From positions 1 through 64,000 of the forward strand of contig JANVFP010000001.1 of assembly GCA_027919835.1 (NCBI GenBank): a stretch of DNA of 64,000 bases, given 5' to 3'. Positions 32,603 to 45,239 of this stretch are shown in pieces; positions within the stretch are counted from its first letter, which is position 1; every line of letters starts with the position of its first letter. Under the pieces are notes generated by a model. That model did not search any database. It worked only from the letters and a program-made list of their open reading frames with translations, and was not told where the DNA came from. The position numbers and the translations under genes are program-made. Source of the stretch: Lentinula raphanica. Lineage: Eukaryota; Basidiomycota; Agaricomycetes; Agaricales; Omphalotaceae.

Positions 32603-35558
32603 CTATCGATTTCCCGAAGGCGCCACATCGCCTTCAACACGCCTGACTGAAGGAAACCAAGGCGTCTTTGGCATACTTTCTGAAAAACTCCGAGCCCAAT
32701 CCAGTCTCAATACTGGATTCCGCGAAGAATCCCCATCCAAGCTACTTCCACTCAAGTAGGACTGTAGCTCTTGGCAAGTTTCCGACATCCCTTGCAGTAG
32801 CTAATATTACAAGGTTTGAATGCCAATGAGTTATCGACTGCTCTTTATCAGCAACATCTGCCACTTACCTGCATTCGACCGTGAATCCAGTGACCGTCCA
32901 GTGAGCCTGTGTTGTTCGTAGATATCAAGCTTTGAAGCAGCTTTAGAGCAAGCTCAAGATACTCCGTAGGAGATTGCGACGAGTGCCTTTGCTGAGAAAG
33001 TTTGTATTTTAGGCGTATGCGAACGGGGGATATAGTGCACACGTACTGCTTTTTTTTTCTTCAGGTCCTTTGGCATATCATGTCCTTGTCCCTGGTTCTG
33101 AGCATCCTGAACTTCTTTCAAGAACTCTGTAAAGTCGGGTTCCAATACAACGGGCTCAAATTCGTATACATCATACGCGGGATTGAATGCCCATTTGTAC
33201 CGTCGACACAAGTTGGTACGTAGTTGCTCCCATTGAGTGAAGATCGTGTTAGTTGGGAAGCTACGGACGAGATTCTGAGGGAACGATATGAGAGTAAATT
33301 TTCGGCGGTATATGACACGATACTCACAATGAACATCGTCATACACATAGCTTGCAGCGCAACAAGAAAGACATGTTGATAATGTATCTCCTTTCGACTC
33401 GGAGAATCTGATGCTTAGTTCAACACAACGACCTACAACATAAAGGATTAAGGTGCTCACTTTGTGGAACGATACCTGCCATCCCCTTCGACACCATATC
33501 CAACTGATTGAGATGGACGTCAATCACCTGCGCTGCAAACCAATACGCAAAAGGTCGCTCGAGCGGATGATACAGCTCCACCTGGAATCCTGAGAGGATG
33601 ACTTCTCTGATCGTTGTGAGACGCCATAATACTATAGCTTTGGGGAATTGGTTTAAGGTGCGGAAAGTTACAGGGTCCATATCCTTTATGGATGTGATCA
33701 GGATTGGCTGAATCTGGAAGTGAAAGGGGAAGGAAGGCTTACAGTGGTATCCAGATCCTCAACGAGAACACATACAGCGTCGTAAACCATATGCCAATCC
33801 AATATGGTCTTGACCAAAAATCGTCTCCGACGAGGTGGATTATTCCATAAGCCACGCATGTGAGGTATCACGGTCTAGTTCAAACAATGAATTGAGCCTC
33901 GGAATTAGCAGCGAGAAAACCAGAAGCTCAACACTTACATGAATTATCCTTCTTTCTAGTTCCGCCAAAGAATCGGATCCAGACCCACCCCAGTGTTGAG
34001 AGAAAACGTTGTAGGATAATCCGATGGTCTCTTCGAAGAGACGGTTTATGACCCAACCTTGCGGTTGACTATGCACGATCAGATTTCCGTCAAAGAATAA
34101 CGTCTGGTTTCAACAAGGGTGTAGTTAGCAATGCTGGAAAGAGTATCTCTTCGATGAGATCTACCTGGACACACGATCGAATGTAAGCAGGCCGAGCAGC
34201 AGGAGCAGTGAACCAAGATTGATGGAATCCAGCTTGCTATCAAAATCCTGACATAACTATCACATACTCCAGAGACGAATATGTGTATCTTGCTTACATT
34301 CCATGTAGATATATCATGTGTGGTCGATAGCCTGTCGATATCCTCCCAGCCATTCAGCAGACGCTCATACGCATCGCAGGTCTGGTCCCAACTAGGAATG
34401 TCGACGATCCGGACAGGTAGGAAGGTATTCAATCGTCGAGCGATATGTGGATCAAATGCCGCATGGGCTGCCGAAGTAGACGAAATGGATTCACAACGAT
34501 GAAGACGGATAATGGAGAGACAGTGCCTGGCAGCATGAAGATGATTTTCAAAGTCTTCACGATTTCGAGGGAGAGATTCTGTCGAGCTTAAAAGCACGAT
34601 CAAGTGACGACGAAACTGGAGTCTGATTTTAATAGCTTCTTGCCATAAGGGCGGTACTAGAAATAGAAAAAATATCAGTATGAGCATGACGAGCGTAGGA
34701 TATAAATCAGACGGACGAGCCTTGGGTGGTTTTGGATAGCCATTTCAGAGCAGAATCCAGACGAGCCACGGCAGCTTCGACAGGCCATCCTTCTAACAAC
34801 GAGACCTCGCTCTTGTCGCTGTGCCAGTCCTCATTCTGGCACGATGTGTCATGAACATTCGTTATGGATGGTCAGAGTAGAATTATTGTCGGCGTACATC
34901 TGGTAAAGTGCCCTTGGATAGCTCATTCCAGGCCAGACTGCACGATTTGAGAAGTGCAGAGGTGTAAGCGCGTATGACGATTGTGATTAGTTCGAGAGGT
35001 CGAGATGAATCCCAGTCAAGTATTGAAGACGAAGGGATTATGTCCGGATCCACGTCATATAAGCAATGTGCATATAGTAGTGTGAATACTGTGTGTGCTA
35101 GTGGATTAGATGCGTGCCATTGGGTCTTTGAAAAAAGAGGCTGGGTGAGATCGGGGCGAAGACAGCATCGGAGATCACTCACCTCGTAAGCCATAGAGTG
35201 GTCTATTATCCAGCATATCTCTTCAGGTAGCAAAGGCGTTAATGGGTCAAAATCTGGTTGTTTGATGACCTCTAGCTGCATTCCTGTGTCTAACCGAGGA
35301 TCGCCTATCTTGAAGGATACACATCAACCAAAATCCAACTGAGAAGAGTAACACTTACCTCTATCGCGGTCATTGCATCACTCAAAGAGAATGCGTCAAT
35401 TGTAATCATTGAGCCCGGTTCCATCTCTGCAAGAATTCGAGGATTCTGCAGGTAACAGCAGATTGTCACCAGAACTGACCTTGTGAGGCCGATGCAAACA
35501 CGCTTGTTACATCGCGGTAGTCTTCTTCTTCAACCATCCCGTAAGGCTCAGTGTCCAT
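32603..35558 (-). CDS. NAA35: NatC auxiliary subunit Naa35/Mak10
   Basis: The start is ATG 35558 (MDTEPYGMVEEEDY) and the stop about 32603, with roughly ten exons. The strongest evidence is the N-terminal block FSLSDAMTAIE, intron, IGDPRLDTGM. This matches the Mak10 signature in which an Ala-Met-Ser/Thr-Ala-Ile-Glu helix leads to a Met-Asp/Gly-Asp-Pro-Lys/Arg-Met/Leu-Asp-Ser/Thr-Gly-Met loop. Later exons give HPLERPFAYWFAAQVIDVHL and NTIFTQWEQLRTNLCRRYKW, consistent with the helical C-terminal part. Naa35 anchors Naa30 and Naa38 to the ribosome, where NatC acetylates Met-hydrophobic N-termini. GH5 lies 255 bp downstream on the same strand. Internal exon borders were not all resolved. Confidence 0.82.
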
Positions 35559-36139
35559 ATGTTGCGAGTCAAGAGTAGGATAGATTCGTTCGTCCGTTGA
35601 TTACAATTCGGTGAGGTGAGCGACGGTGGCGGTCAAAAACATCGTCCGGGTCATTAGCGCCAGATTAGCGCCCATCGCTTTTCTGTTTCTTAAGTCCGAA
35701 ATTTCGGCTCAGTTATTCTCTCTGCCACCCCACGAGAAAACTTCTCCTCGATTGCTAGTACTAAGTAGTATGTACTCAAGCTCAAGCTCAAGGTACCTCG
35801 CACTCACGCTGCCTCTACATTGTTCGATTTATCTCCCTCCGATACAATCTTCCTGTTACTGTACAAGGTGAAGAAGCACGTCTATTCCAGAACATATCAT
35901 CATGGGCCACAATAGTCAGGATTCTCCATTGCGCTCTGATAAGTGCATCTCATTCCAGCTGTCGTACATAGATATTGCTGCCTCCCACACGCTCTCATCG
36001 GCAATACATACATTACCTTATCAGATGACTATAGCGGACGAGTCCTGGTATAAAACACGGTGTCAAGACGCCTCTTGCAATTTTCCCAGAATACCGCCGT
36101 ATTCCTTTCCCAATTCTTTCAACTTGCCAGCCACTCGCA
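35559..36139. promoter_or_regulatory. Divergent spacer between NAA35 and the intact P450
   Basis: A 581-bp region upstream of both genes. It holds a small AAGCTC repeat near 35777-35795. The last 250 bp resemble the region upstream of the broken P450, which suggests a shared promoter from before the duplication. Confidence 0.45.
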
Positions 36140-38278
36140 ATGATATTGACGATTACCTTGTTGTTGGTACTCTTTTCCATCATCTTTTACAAACAATTAG
36201 TACTTCACAGGCAGCATGGCAGATACCCTCTTCCTCCAGGCCCGAAGAAGTTACCCATAGTCGAGAACTTGTTCAATATGCCTAGGAATGGGGTCATCTG
36301 GCTCGAATATGCTGCATTATGCCAACAATATAGTGAGTCAACCACGTCGTCCCCGTACCAGCAGGAGAACGTGAAGATTAACATCATTGTACAGAGTCCG
36401 ATATCATCCATTTGAGTGCGCTAGGCAACTCTATTGTTATCGTCAATACCGCAAAGATAGCCAACGATTTGTTGGATAAAAGGTCTTCAATATACTCCAG
36501 TCGGCCTCCATCAATCATGCTTGGAAAGCTTGTCGGGTGAGCTGTCGAATCACCGAGTCTCACCTAGTATGACCGTCGAACCTCGTTGTGTTAGATGGGA
36601 GACTGTATTTGCTTTCAGAAGCAATGATAGTTCTTGGAAAGAGCAACGGAAGATCATGAGCCAGGCCTTTCCTACTGACTCGACGCGTTTCCATCCCATG
36701 CTCATGCGCGCCACACGCAATCTTCTCGAAGCGCTTCCTTGCGCTCATGATATTTTCGAGCCCTTGCATGTGTGAATGCCCCTCAGTGATCTCTCTTCTG
36801 ACATCTCCTTACTAACTCAGTGTACCCTTTTTAGATGGGCTGCAGTAATAATTATGGATGCGACTTATGGCATGAACGCAGAAGAAGCAAAAGCTTATCT
36901 CCCTATAGCGAGAGGGGCAACAGAAGGTGTTGTGGTCGCTGGAACTCCTGGCGCATTTCTTGTAGACCAAATTCCTATCTGTGAGTAAATTGCCTAGTGA
37001 GCACTTGATCTTTCACCATCTTCAACATCATCCATTTTCATTGCAGTAAGATACATCCCCGAATGGTTTCCGGGTGCAGGATTCAAAGCCAAAGCAAGGA
37101 TTTGGTCTGAGTTGCGTGAAACAATGACCAACATTCCATTTGGATTGACCAAACAGCAAGTAGTACGTGCTATTTGATAACATGTACACAGATCTTTGAC
37201 ATATACATATGTCTGAATCTCAGGCAGCAGGTATTGCAATACCATCGTTGACTTCGCTTGCATTGGAGCGGACAAATCATGATCAAGATGTAGGAGAGCA
37301 GGAGAAGTTGGTCAAAACAACTGCAGTTGCAGCATATGGAGGTATGCTTTCTGGTCTATTGATATGACGATGATGTACAATTATATTCCAGGGGGCTCAG
37401 ATACAACCATTTCTGCATTACGTTGGTTTCTACAATGGGCTGGGCTTGAATCGACATTCACCTATCATGGTTTTCATAGATTCTTTCATTTGGGCAATGC
37501 TTCTTCACCCAGAGGTCCAAACTCAAGCCCATCATGAACTGGATAGGGTTATTGGCTTAGGAAACCTACCCAGCTTCACCCACAAAGCATCACTACCATA
37601 TATTGCAGCGATTGTTCAAGAGACATTGAGATACAATCCAGTTGCGCCAATTGGTGTGTAGATGAAAATCTCTAAGTATCATTCCCCAGAGTTGCTGATT
37701 CCTCGCTGTTTCGAAGGTGTTCCTCATGAGCTCATTGCAGATGATGTTTATGAAGGATATTTCCTTCCTCGAGGCAGTTACATAGTACCACTCATCCGGT
37801 ATGTAGTACCAAATGTTTAACCTAATTCATGGTTCGGCGCTTTGACACAGTTGATAGGTCTATGCTCCACAATGAAGAAATTTATCCTCAGCCAGATGAT
37901 TTTAATCCAACTCGGTTCCTTGATGGAAAAGGAAATCTGGACCCTGAAGTGAAGGATCCTGCTGATTATGCATTTGGATTTGGAAGGCGTGTTTGTGTAA
38001 GTGTCCTTCTTGGTTGAATACATTCTTCAAGCTGACCATATATTCAGCCTGGAAAATTCTTCGCATCTACATCACTATGGCTTGCTATTGCATCCATCTT
38101 GAGCTGGTATTCCATTGAGCCGGAGCAGGATGGACACGGAAAACCTATCAAGCCTCAGCTTCAAAAAAGGTTGCAATCGGATCCAATATCACTGCTCGGT
38201 CAGCTCCCTCCTTTCAAGTGTCGCTTCGTTCCTCGTTTCGAAGATCTGAGAATGCTAAATAGTCATGAGGGAGACTGA
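36140..38278 (+). CDS. Cytochrome P450, 515 aa, eleven exons
   Basis: Exons are 36140-36332, 36395-36536, 36595-36771, 36835-36980, 37047-37162, 37224-37341, 37392-37421, 37480-37653, 37717-37798, 37858-37996 and 38048-38278. All phases fit and give 515 residues, a normal P450 length. There is an N-terminal membrane anchor and a proline hinge (RYPLPPGPKKLP). The C-helix region reads WKEQRKIMSQAF. The I-helix is GGSDTT (about residue 298), the K-helix ETLR (about 355), and the heme loop FGFGRRVCPG has Cys at about 439. It should be an ER-anchored monooxygenase that takes electrons from P450 reductase. The substrate is unknown. It is a close paralogue of the broken gene at 19355-29696 and lies in the opposite orientation. 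Confidence 0.93.
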
Positions 38279-41200
38279 CCGGTGATTCCAGTATATACAG
38301 CTCTTGAGATAGTCCCACAGGCCAAAGAATATTCTGGAACCCATGCACGTATCTTGGACACTGTCATACCTTCTTCTAGTTATCGTCTTTCCTTCGGCCG
38401 TAACTCATCTTCATTTTCTAACCCTAACTTGATCCGAATTGGGAAATCAAGCGCCCATTCGGTGTGTGTAGATATAAGCGCCTGTTCCGATTCGTTCGTC
38501 AAAGAGTTCAAACGCAGACCGGTCTCCGGCAACCTGTCTCAAAGTACTGTTCAGTTTGAGGTAGTAAGGTTTATGCTACTGACACCGTCTTCGGTGAAAC
38601 ACCTCGCCCTTTCGTGGATTTGATACTCCTCGATTTAGCTTTTACAGATATCAAAGAGTAGACGCGTCCAGGCTTCCTTCAATCATCTTCCAGCTTTATA
38701 AACTTGGAAACACAAGTAGAATTCAGACGGTTCAATCGCGACTGACTTTCGGTAATCCAAAATATGACCGGAGGTAAATCTTATCACAAAGCGAAGATCA
38801 ATGATTATGAAACGCTCACATCTGTCAACGTCGTTTTCGGTATTCCTTGTCTACGGTGAGGTTCCGTACTTGACCATCAGCTCCGAAGATGCTACACACA
38901 TGCATGCACCGAAGACGAATAACATGGAAGAACGAAATCGAACGATACGTTCTGAATGCTACATCACACATGAACAATCAGTAGAAGCGGGTGCTATCAG
39001 GATATTCCTGGCCGCACCACCGTCGTCGTCGCAGGTGTTATATAGGCTTCGGATTTCCACGTCAATGAGCTCATATCGGACGAATATCTCGCTCACAACG
39101 CTCTATTTCGCCTTGAGCCCAAGCGGTTGAGTGCCGCTCGCGTCGGTGCCAAGCTACCGAGTGTATTCTCCCGTGAAGAGCGTCCCTAAAGAAGGCTTCG
39201 AGTCAATGGGAGTATTGACACACGCAAAACGCTTTTCTGCGAGTGCAAATATCAAAGATGAGCGCTGTAGAGAATATATAGAATCAAAGATGATATACGA
39301 TATTGAGACAAGACCGGTGCAGATGATGAGAGGATTCATGCCGGTGCTTCAACAGAACAGCCACGAATAGATTGATCAAGGACTATATGATGGACTGGCT
39401 CACCGCTGTATATTTGAAGTAGAATCTGAATCATGGAACAAAGATTGTTGTTGCTTCGCTGATGATATGCATGCATGTACTTGGGCGAAGAGATGCAGAG
39501 GAAACCGTCCCTTGAGGTTGAGCCGTTTTCTGTTCGGAGCAATTTGAAGATCATGATCCCAAGACATACCGACGAATATGAACATTGAACATCTTTTATA
39601 ATGAAAGAATACGAAAATTCATCGGCACTTGAGCTGAGGTATCAGTGGAATGTCACGGGTACATATGTAGCAATGGAACACTTGAAGTTGTATTCCCGGA
39701 CAAAAGACGAGTTTCAATCCGTATTTGCCGTGGATCAGCTCGAGTGAAAGGAAATGGTCGCTGTTAGGAGTTGTGGCAGCCATGATAACCCAGAAGGCTA
39801 GCGGGAATGGAACGGACTCGGATCAAATCAAATGTTGAAGGAGGTTGAAGGATATTGACCGGTGAACCAACTCAGTTACTGAGCTGAAAGCACTCGCAGA
39901 AACTTCAAGATCGATGCTGAATGAGGGCGAGAGCATGAAAATGGATCAGTTCCGGAGATGTACGACACTCTCAACTCACAGTATGCTTTTTTCGGCTCCT
40001 ATGACTCATGTAGACACTGCTCAAGTGTTTAAGCTGTAACATTCAGATGCTTCAGAGCTCAGAGCTCAAGGAAGAACGCACATGTCAAATCGTACATACG
40101 CAAATGCCAAAAATAGCGAACAATTCGACAGAACCTTGGGCCTCAGATCATAGGTCAGCTTAGCTTTCGGAGCGATAATTCCGTACTAGTGCTTCAGCCC
40201 ACTGAAGTCCACAACCAGAAACGTCGGACCCAATGCCTGCTCATGCCTAAAACGTCCTACCTCTAGAGTGTGTCGAAGCTTCGAAGCTCAACCGGTATTT
40301 TCGCTGACTTTTCCCAAACGAGTTAATGCAGGCAATGGAAGGGAGTCAGACGCCTGGGAAACAGAAAGAACAATACGAAAGGACTCAGAGCGCCATCCGG
40401 GCGATCAGAAGCGATATCCATGGGCTGTGGGCCTTGAGATGTCTTCTTTCAAGAGTTTCCTGCAACAAGTCAGCCAGTCAGCCTCCGAAATGATTCAAGT
40501 TGAGTCGTATGATCGCGCCCCACCGTTGTCCACATACTTACTCACCTTTAAACGAACGAATTCTTCGCCTACTTTCGCCGGTTCGTTTGACACTGAATTG
40601 GCGGTCGATCGTCGATAGAGATAACAAGGTGGACCCACAAAGCTACAAGAGAAAACAATAATGTTGTGAATTAGCGCAATGAGTCAGAACAAGAGTCCAT
40701 GACGTCCATGACGTCCATGACTCATTTGAATGCATTGAGAAAACTGCAGTGCCACCGCCAGAAGAAGCCGGGCGCTTCCCTATAGGCGCCTTCAAAAAAT
40801 CCGGTTTGTTGAAGATGCTCACCACGAGACGGAGTGATGCGAACACGATCCCATGTTGCTCCCATGGCTCGATTATCGCATTCTCACTCATCCGGTGAGC
40901 GGTCCTAAAGAGATAGAAAGATCAAATTGGCTGATAGATAGATTAACGACGACTCATCACTTACTATCAGCGCAAAGCTGTTACTGTTACAATTTATACA
41001 TTCAAATTCCAAGCACAGTGCACACTGAGAAGCTGTGAAATTTTCGCCGCGTGTGGTCACTGCCTGGTGGTACTTAATGTTCCGGTCATATGAACCTGAT
41101 ATTCCAACTTCCCACTGACGCGCCCACAAATCGATCGTAGCCTGTTCAAACGTGTCACAGTGTGTGGGGGAAACACACTGAAGCTATGAACCGTCTGATT

Positions 41201-44200
41201 GTTGTTCTGAAGTTGCTGTTGTGTAGAGGAATCTGGAAGGATCCGAAAAGATTTGGAGTATTGGCGCTTGAAAGAAGGTCAGAGACTCATGGTCACCCTC
41301 GTTCTGTTGTTCCAAGACTGGCACAGGAACTTGCATTCTTGCATGATCTTTCACAGCAAGAAAGGGTCCCGATCAATAAGTATCGAAGTGTCAAGTATCA
41401 TCGAAACGAGTGTCTCAACGCTCTACAGCTCATATCACCAACGTACCCATGATTGCGAATTCAAAAACAGCAAAACCCATGCTGTGGGATTTGAAGACGC
41501 CGTAGCGAAGAACGATCTGTGATGGTTGAGATATGAAAGAAAGTATGAATGATTAGTGATAGGACGGAGAAGAAGCTATTCCTGATATGTGTCCATGTGG
41601 GGAGTTGAACTCGTTCGAGCCACAGTTTGACGCTGTGAAGCTTTGACTGAGTACTTGGAACTTGGAAGCTAGGTAAGTTCGAGCTCCCGGGCTGTGTGAA
41701 CGAATGGCCATGCTTACCATGCTCTGAGTTTGGTTACATAGAGGACCCTTGGTGATGTTGTTCGGCGAAACGGAAAACTTGGCATCAAAGTTCCAATCTA
41801 TTCCGGGGAGAGACAGGTCACACCAAAACGTTCAATGGCGCCAGGAAAGGGCCATGGCCAGCGGTGGAGTCATGAACGTTGACGGTTGGCAACCCAGTTG
41901 AAATGGGACCTCAGGAGACCTCATGTGCCGCATGGGTCACCTGGAATTGAGGGCCAAATTCGATCAATCCGTCGAGCGTTGACCGTTGGCCACGTAGGAG
42001 TAATATCGGTAAAGGTAAAAGAGGGGAGTCCGGGCGGGTGACTCCCTGGCGCCATTACTAAGGTTATGTCCTGCGACAAACCAGAAGACCATGGTTAGTA
42101 GAAGAGCGAAAAGAAACCGTTCAAATATACAGCAATGGCGTAAGCGTGACACGAAAAGGTGGCACAAGGTATTCAACTTCGAGCTAAAGCGCTAATATCT
42201 TGATTCCATGAAGTCGGCCCCACGTTCAGTATAGTACATACTCCCAACAAGGTTCAAAGCTAAGTAAGGTTCAAACGTTCCAAGGTTTGCGAAATCTTGG
42301 CGTCAGAATGGTATACTGTGAAATGCATAAGGAATCATAGGAATCAACTCACAGTGATACTTATCACAAACTTCTCAAGTCATCAAGTATAGAAGATGGC
42401 GCCAGGTGCACCATGCACAAGGGTGCATGTTACGTTTGAGGGAGAGCCACGCAACAGTAGGCAACAGCATGCGCAACTCGAGGTAAGAACGAGTCATTCA
42501 GGGAAACCATACTATGCAATATGCACTGTTCCATTGTAGGACCAGTGTCGTACAGGATAGATCACATTGTTCCCTGCAATTCATTGCCTTTGGCCATTGT
42601 TCTCTCAACAGCAGCGAATAATCGAGTTCAAAATGACCCGACCTGAATTACCCCGTCAACCGAAAAGTCAAACGTCAATGAATAACAGAGTTAGAATTTA
42701 TCATTTTGACAAAAATACTAATATGATGCCGAACGGGAAAAGAGAAGGAACAGTGCGAGACTCACCTCTCAAGAGTCAATCATATCGATGCGACTCAGTC
42801 AAGGTTCTAGAACGAAGGGAAGGGCCAAGTACATAAACTCTGCGGTTTGCGAGACGGAAGAACTCGACGGGAAGGCTATAGACTATAGAGATGGGCTTAC
42901 CGGAGGAGAAGATCTAGAGCTGTTGCGTGTAAGTTTAGGAGACGTTTAGGCTTTCGTATTGACGATGCCATCCCATCCCTTTGCCGGATGGACGGAATGA
43001 CTTTCCCAACGAAAGATTATAGTATAAGATAGTATGGTGTGGTGCGGTGCGGTGTGATTATGTTAAGGGGAACATTGGTCGGAAGACCGAGTGGAATAAC
43101 TGTCCGATGCGAGAGAGATGAACCCGAAGTTAAGCCAGTTCATGGGTATCTCTCGTCGTCCCCATATCATGCTGTATAGCGTATAACGTACCATCTACAT
43201 GGCATATGAACAGATAGATACATAAGATACATAACCTCATGTGCCAAAGGGACTCACCATCGATCGCCAGATGAGAGATGGCTCGATGAGTCATAGGGGA
43301 ACATATGAGACTAATAGTAAAAGGTCTGAGGCGAGTTACGCTTACAGCTTGGGAAGACTTACATGACGTGGAATCGGTTGTCCCGGGTGTTATTCGAGTC
43401 ATCTGCGAAGGGGGTGGTATCGTATCGTGGAAGGCCCTTGCCGGTGTTTACGAATCCTATTTTCCTGGAGAGATTCCGAAAAGTCCCCCCTCCCCTGTCA
43501 TGTGAAGCCGGACGGAATCGAATCAGATTCACTGTGACTTTTGAGTGTGTCCTTGAAGGGCTCATCCTAAAGCCCAGGTAAAGACCGCAGATGGCGGGTG
43601 TGCCGGAAAGTTCTGGGATCTGCGTTTGTAGAGTTGATGAATATAGTATATGCCTTAGAAAGCCATCGTAGTCAGCGTTTTACAAAACAGAACTCGCAGA
43701 AGAACGGAGAATGAGTCAGCTCTGGAAATGGCGAGATTGATGAATGACTGTGATTCTTGTCCACAACTGGAAAAGGCAACTTTTACGGTGTACACACGAT
43801 TCTTGAGAAAGCTGTATGGAAAGAAGATAATCCACCTTGTGTACTGTTCCTGTGGGACTCTAGGAATAAGACCGTGTCAAGCACTAACAGTCATAACAGA
43901 TTTGGACGATACTGAGGTACAAGAGGTATAAAGACGAGTTTAATTCCTGCGGTAGCGGAGTCGGGACGAAGGAAGGGGAAGAGCTCGGGATTTGGCTCGT
44001 GAATGACATGAACGAGCTGACAAGAAAAACCGAGCCGGTTCAGCTTTGTTTGGTTTTGCGTGGCGAACGGCTGAACTGAACCCGATTGATCCAAATCGGG
44101 TAAACTCCATCTTGTCTTTCGGCTTTTGTCAAAGTTTTCAAAAAGCATTACACCCGGTTTACACCTTTTCTGGAACGAGCGATGTATATAAGCCTTGCTA

Positions 44201-44240
44201 CCCGGATGCCGTCCCTCGCTCGTCCTCCTCTCCCACTACG
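38279..44240. other. 6 kb gene-poor region
   Basis: Only short ORFs without domain signals or convincing intron joins occur here. Small repeats: GTCCATGAC three times in tandem at 40695-40721, and TGCGG/TGTGG repeats near 43030-43060. A gene made of very small exons cannot be excluded. Confidence 0.4.
44183..44190 (+). promoter_or_regulatory. TATA box of the cyclin gene
   Basis: TATATAAG lies about 55 bp upstream of the cyclin ATG, with a pyrimidine-rich stretch (CGTCCTCCTCTCCCACTACG) just before the start. Confidence 0.55.
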
Positions 44241-45239
44241 ATGTACGCCAACGATTACTCCCCCAGCTCGTCATCGTCACCATCCTCCTCAACCAGGTCT
44301 TCGCCTGTTCACCATGCTAGCCTCGTAGATCCTTCGATTCATTCGCCAGCTCTTCTTCAGCTCGTTGATGTTAAGCTATCTAGGCAGATTATCGGTGTGT
44401 AATTTTTCGCTATTCAAAGCAATCCAATTCTCATCTACCTGCTCAGACTATGTTGTCGATTGTGTGGCGGACACTGTCGATTTTGCTATGGGCAGAGCTT
44501 CTCTGCCTCTTAGCAGGAAACCTTCTCGCAGAAGCACACTTGGCAAATTCACCACCTTTGTCACAACCGTCTTTACTCGGGCAGAAGTCACAATGCCTGT
44601 CGTCCTTTCATCGCTGGCCTACATCGATAGAGCCAAGCCACATCTGCATATCGCTCTGGAGGAGTGGGCTCTGGAGCGAGTATTTCTGGGAGCATTGATT
44701 CTTGCGGCAAAGGTACGAGCGTTTATTCAATGAATCAGTGGTCTCGATTAACTCTTGCGCAGTATTTGAACGATTCAACATTAAAGAACATCCACTGGGC
44801 ACTTTGCACCGGTGTTTTCGGCAAACGAGATGTTGGGCGAATCGAACGGGAGTTTCTTGATGTCTTGAATTGGGAGTTGCACATATCCGAAGAGAACCTG
44901 CTTGCCCACTATGATGGTGTCTACACTGCCATCGCACCTCCTCCTTCACCTCCTCGTCGCCACCTCCATCATCGTTCCCCATATTCCAAATCCTCTCGCC
45001 ACCACGTCCGCAGTCATCAGCGGTCTTGTCCCGAACTGGAACCGTCCAGCCCGGTCTCATCAGAAGGCACATCATCGCCACAGACACCCTGTACGACGAA
45101 TAGCTCACCTGATTTCTTTCCACACACAAAAGTCGCTGCTGTGAAGCCGCAGCAAGAGTCCGGAGTTCGAGACTGGTTGCAGGTGTATCCAGGCTTGCCT
45201 TCACATCACACGTCACAGACGATCCCGATACGAGTTTGA
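44241..45239 (+). CDS. Pho80/Pcl-type cyclin, 298 aa
   Basis: Exons are 44241-44394, 44447-44712 and 44763-45239, all in frame. A Ser-rich N-terminus leads into a cyclin box at about residues 50-175. The recognisable parts are FVTTVFTRAEVTMPVVLSSL, ALERVFLGALILAAK and the exon-3 block LKNIHWALCTGVFGKRDVGR followed by EREFLDVLNWEL. This is the layout of Pcl-type cyclins, which pair with Pho85-like kinases in polarity, cell-cycle or nutrient control. The C-terminal 100 residues are Ser/Pro/His-rich and probably disordered. The partner kinase and role are inferred from family. Confidence 0.9.

Noticed and set aside
41590..41640. Possible tRNA (GTTGAACTCGTTCGAGCC)
   Set aside because: No complete cloverleaf or B-box context; no tRNA was found anywhere in the window by eye.
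44608..45216. 202-codon minus-strand ORF
   Set aside because: Antisense shadow of the cyclin gene exons, which have clear cyclin motifs and introns on the plus strand.
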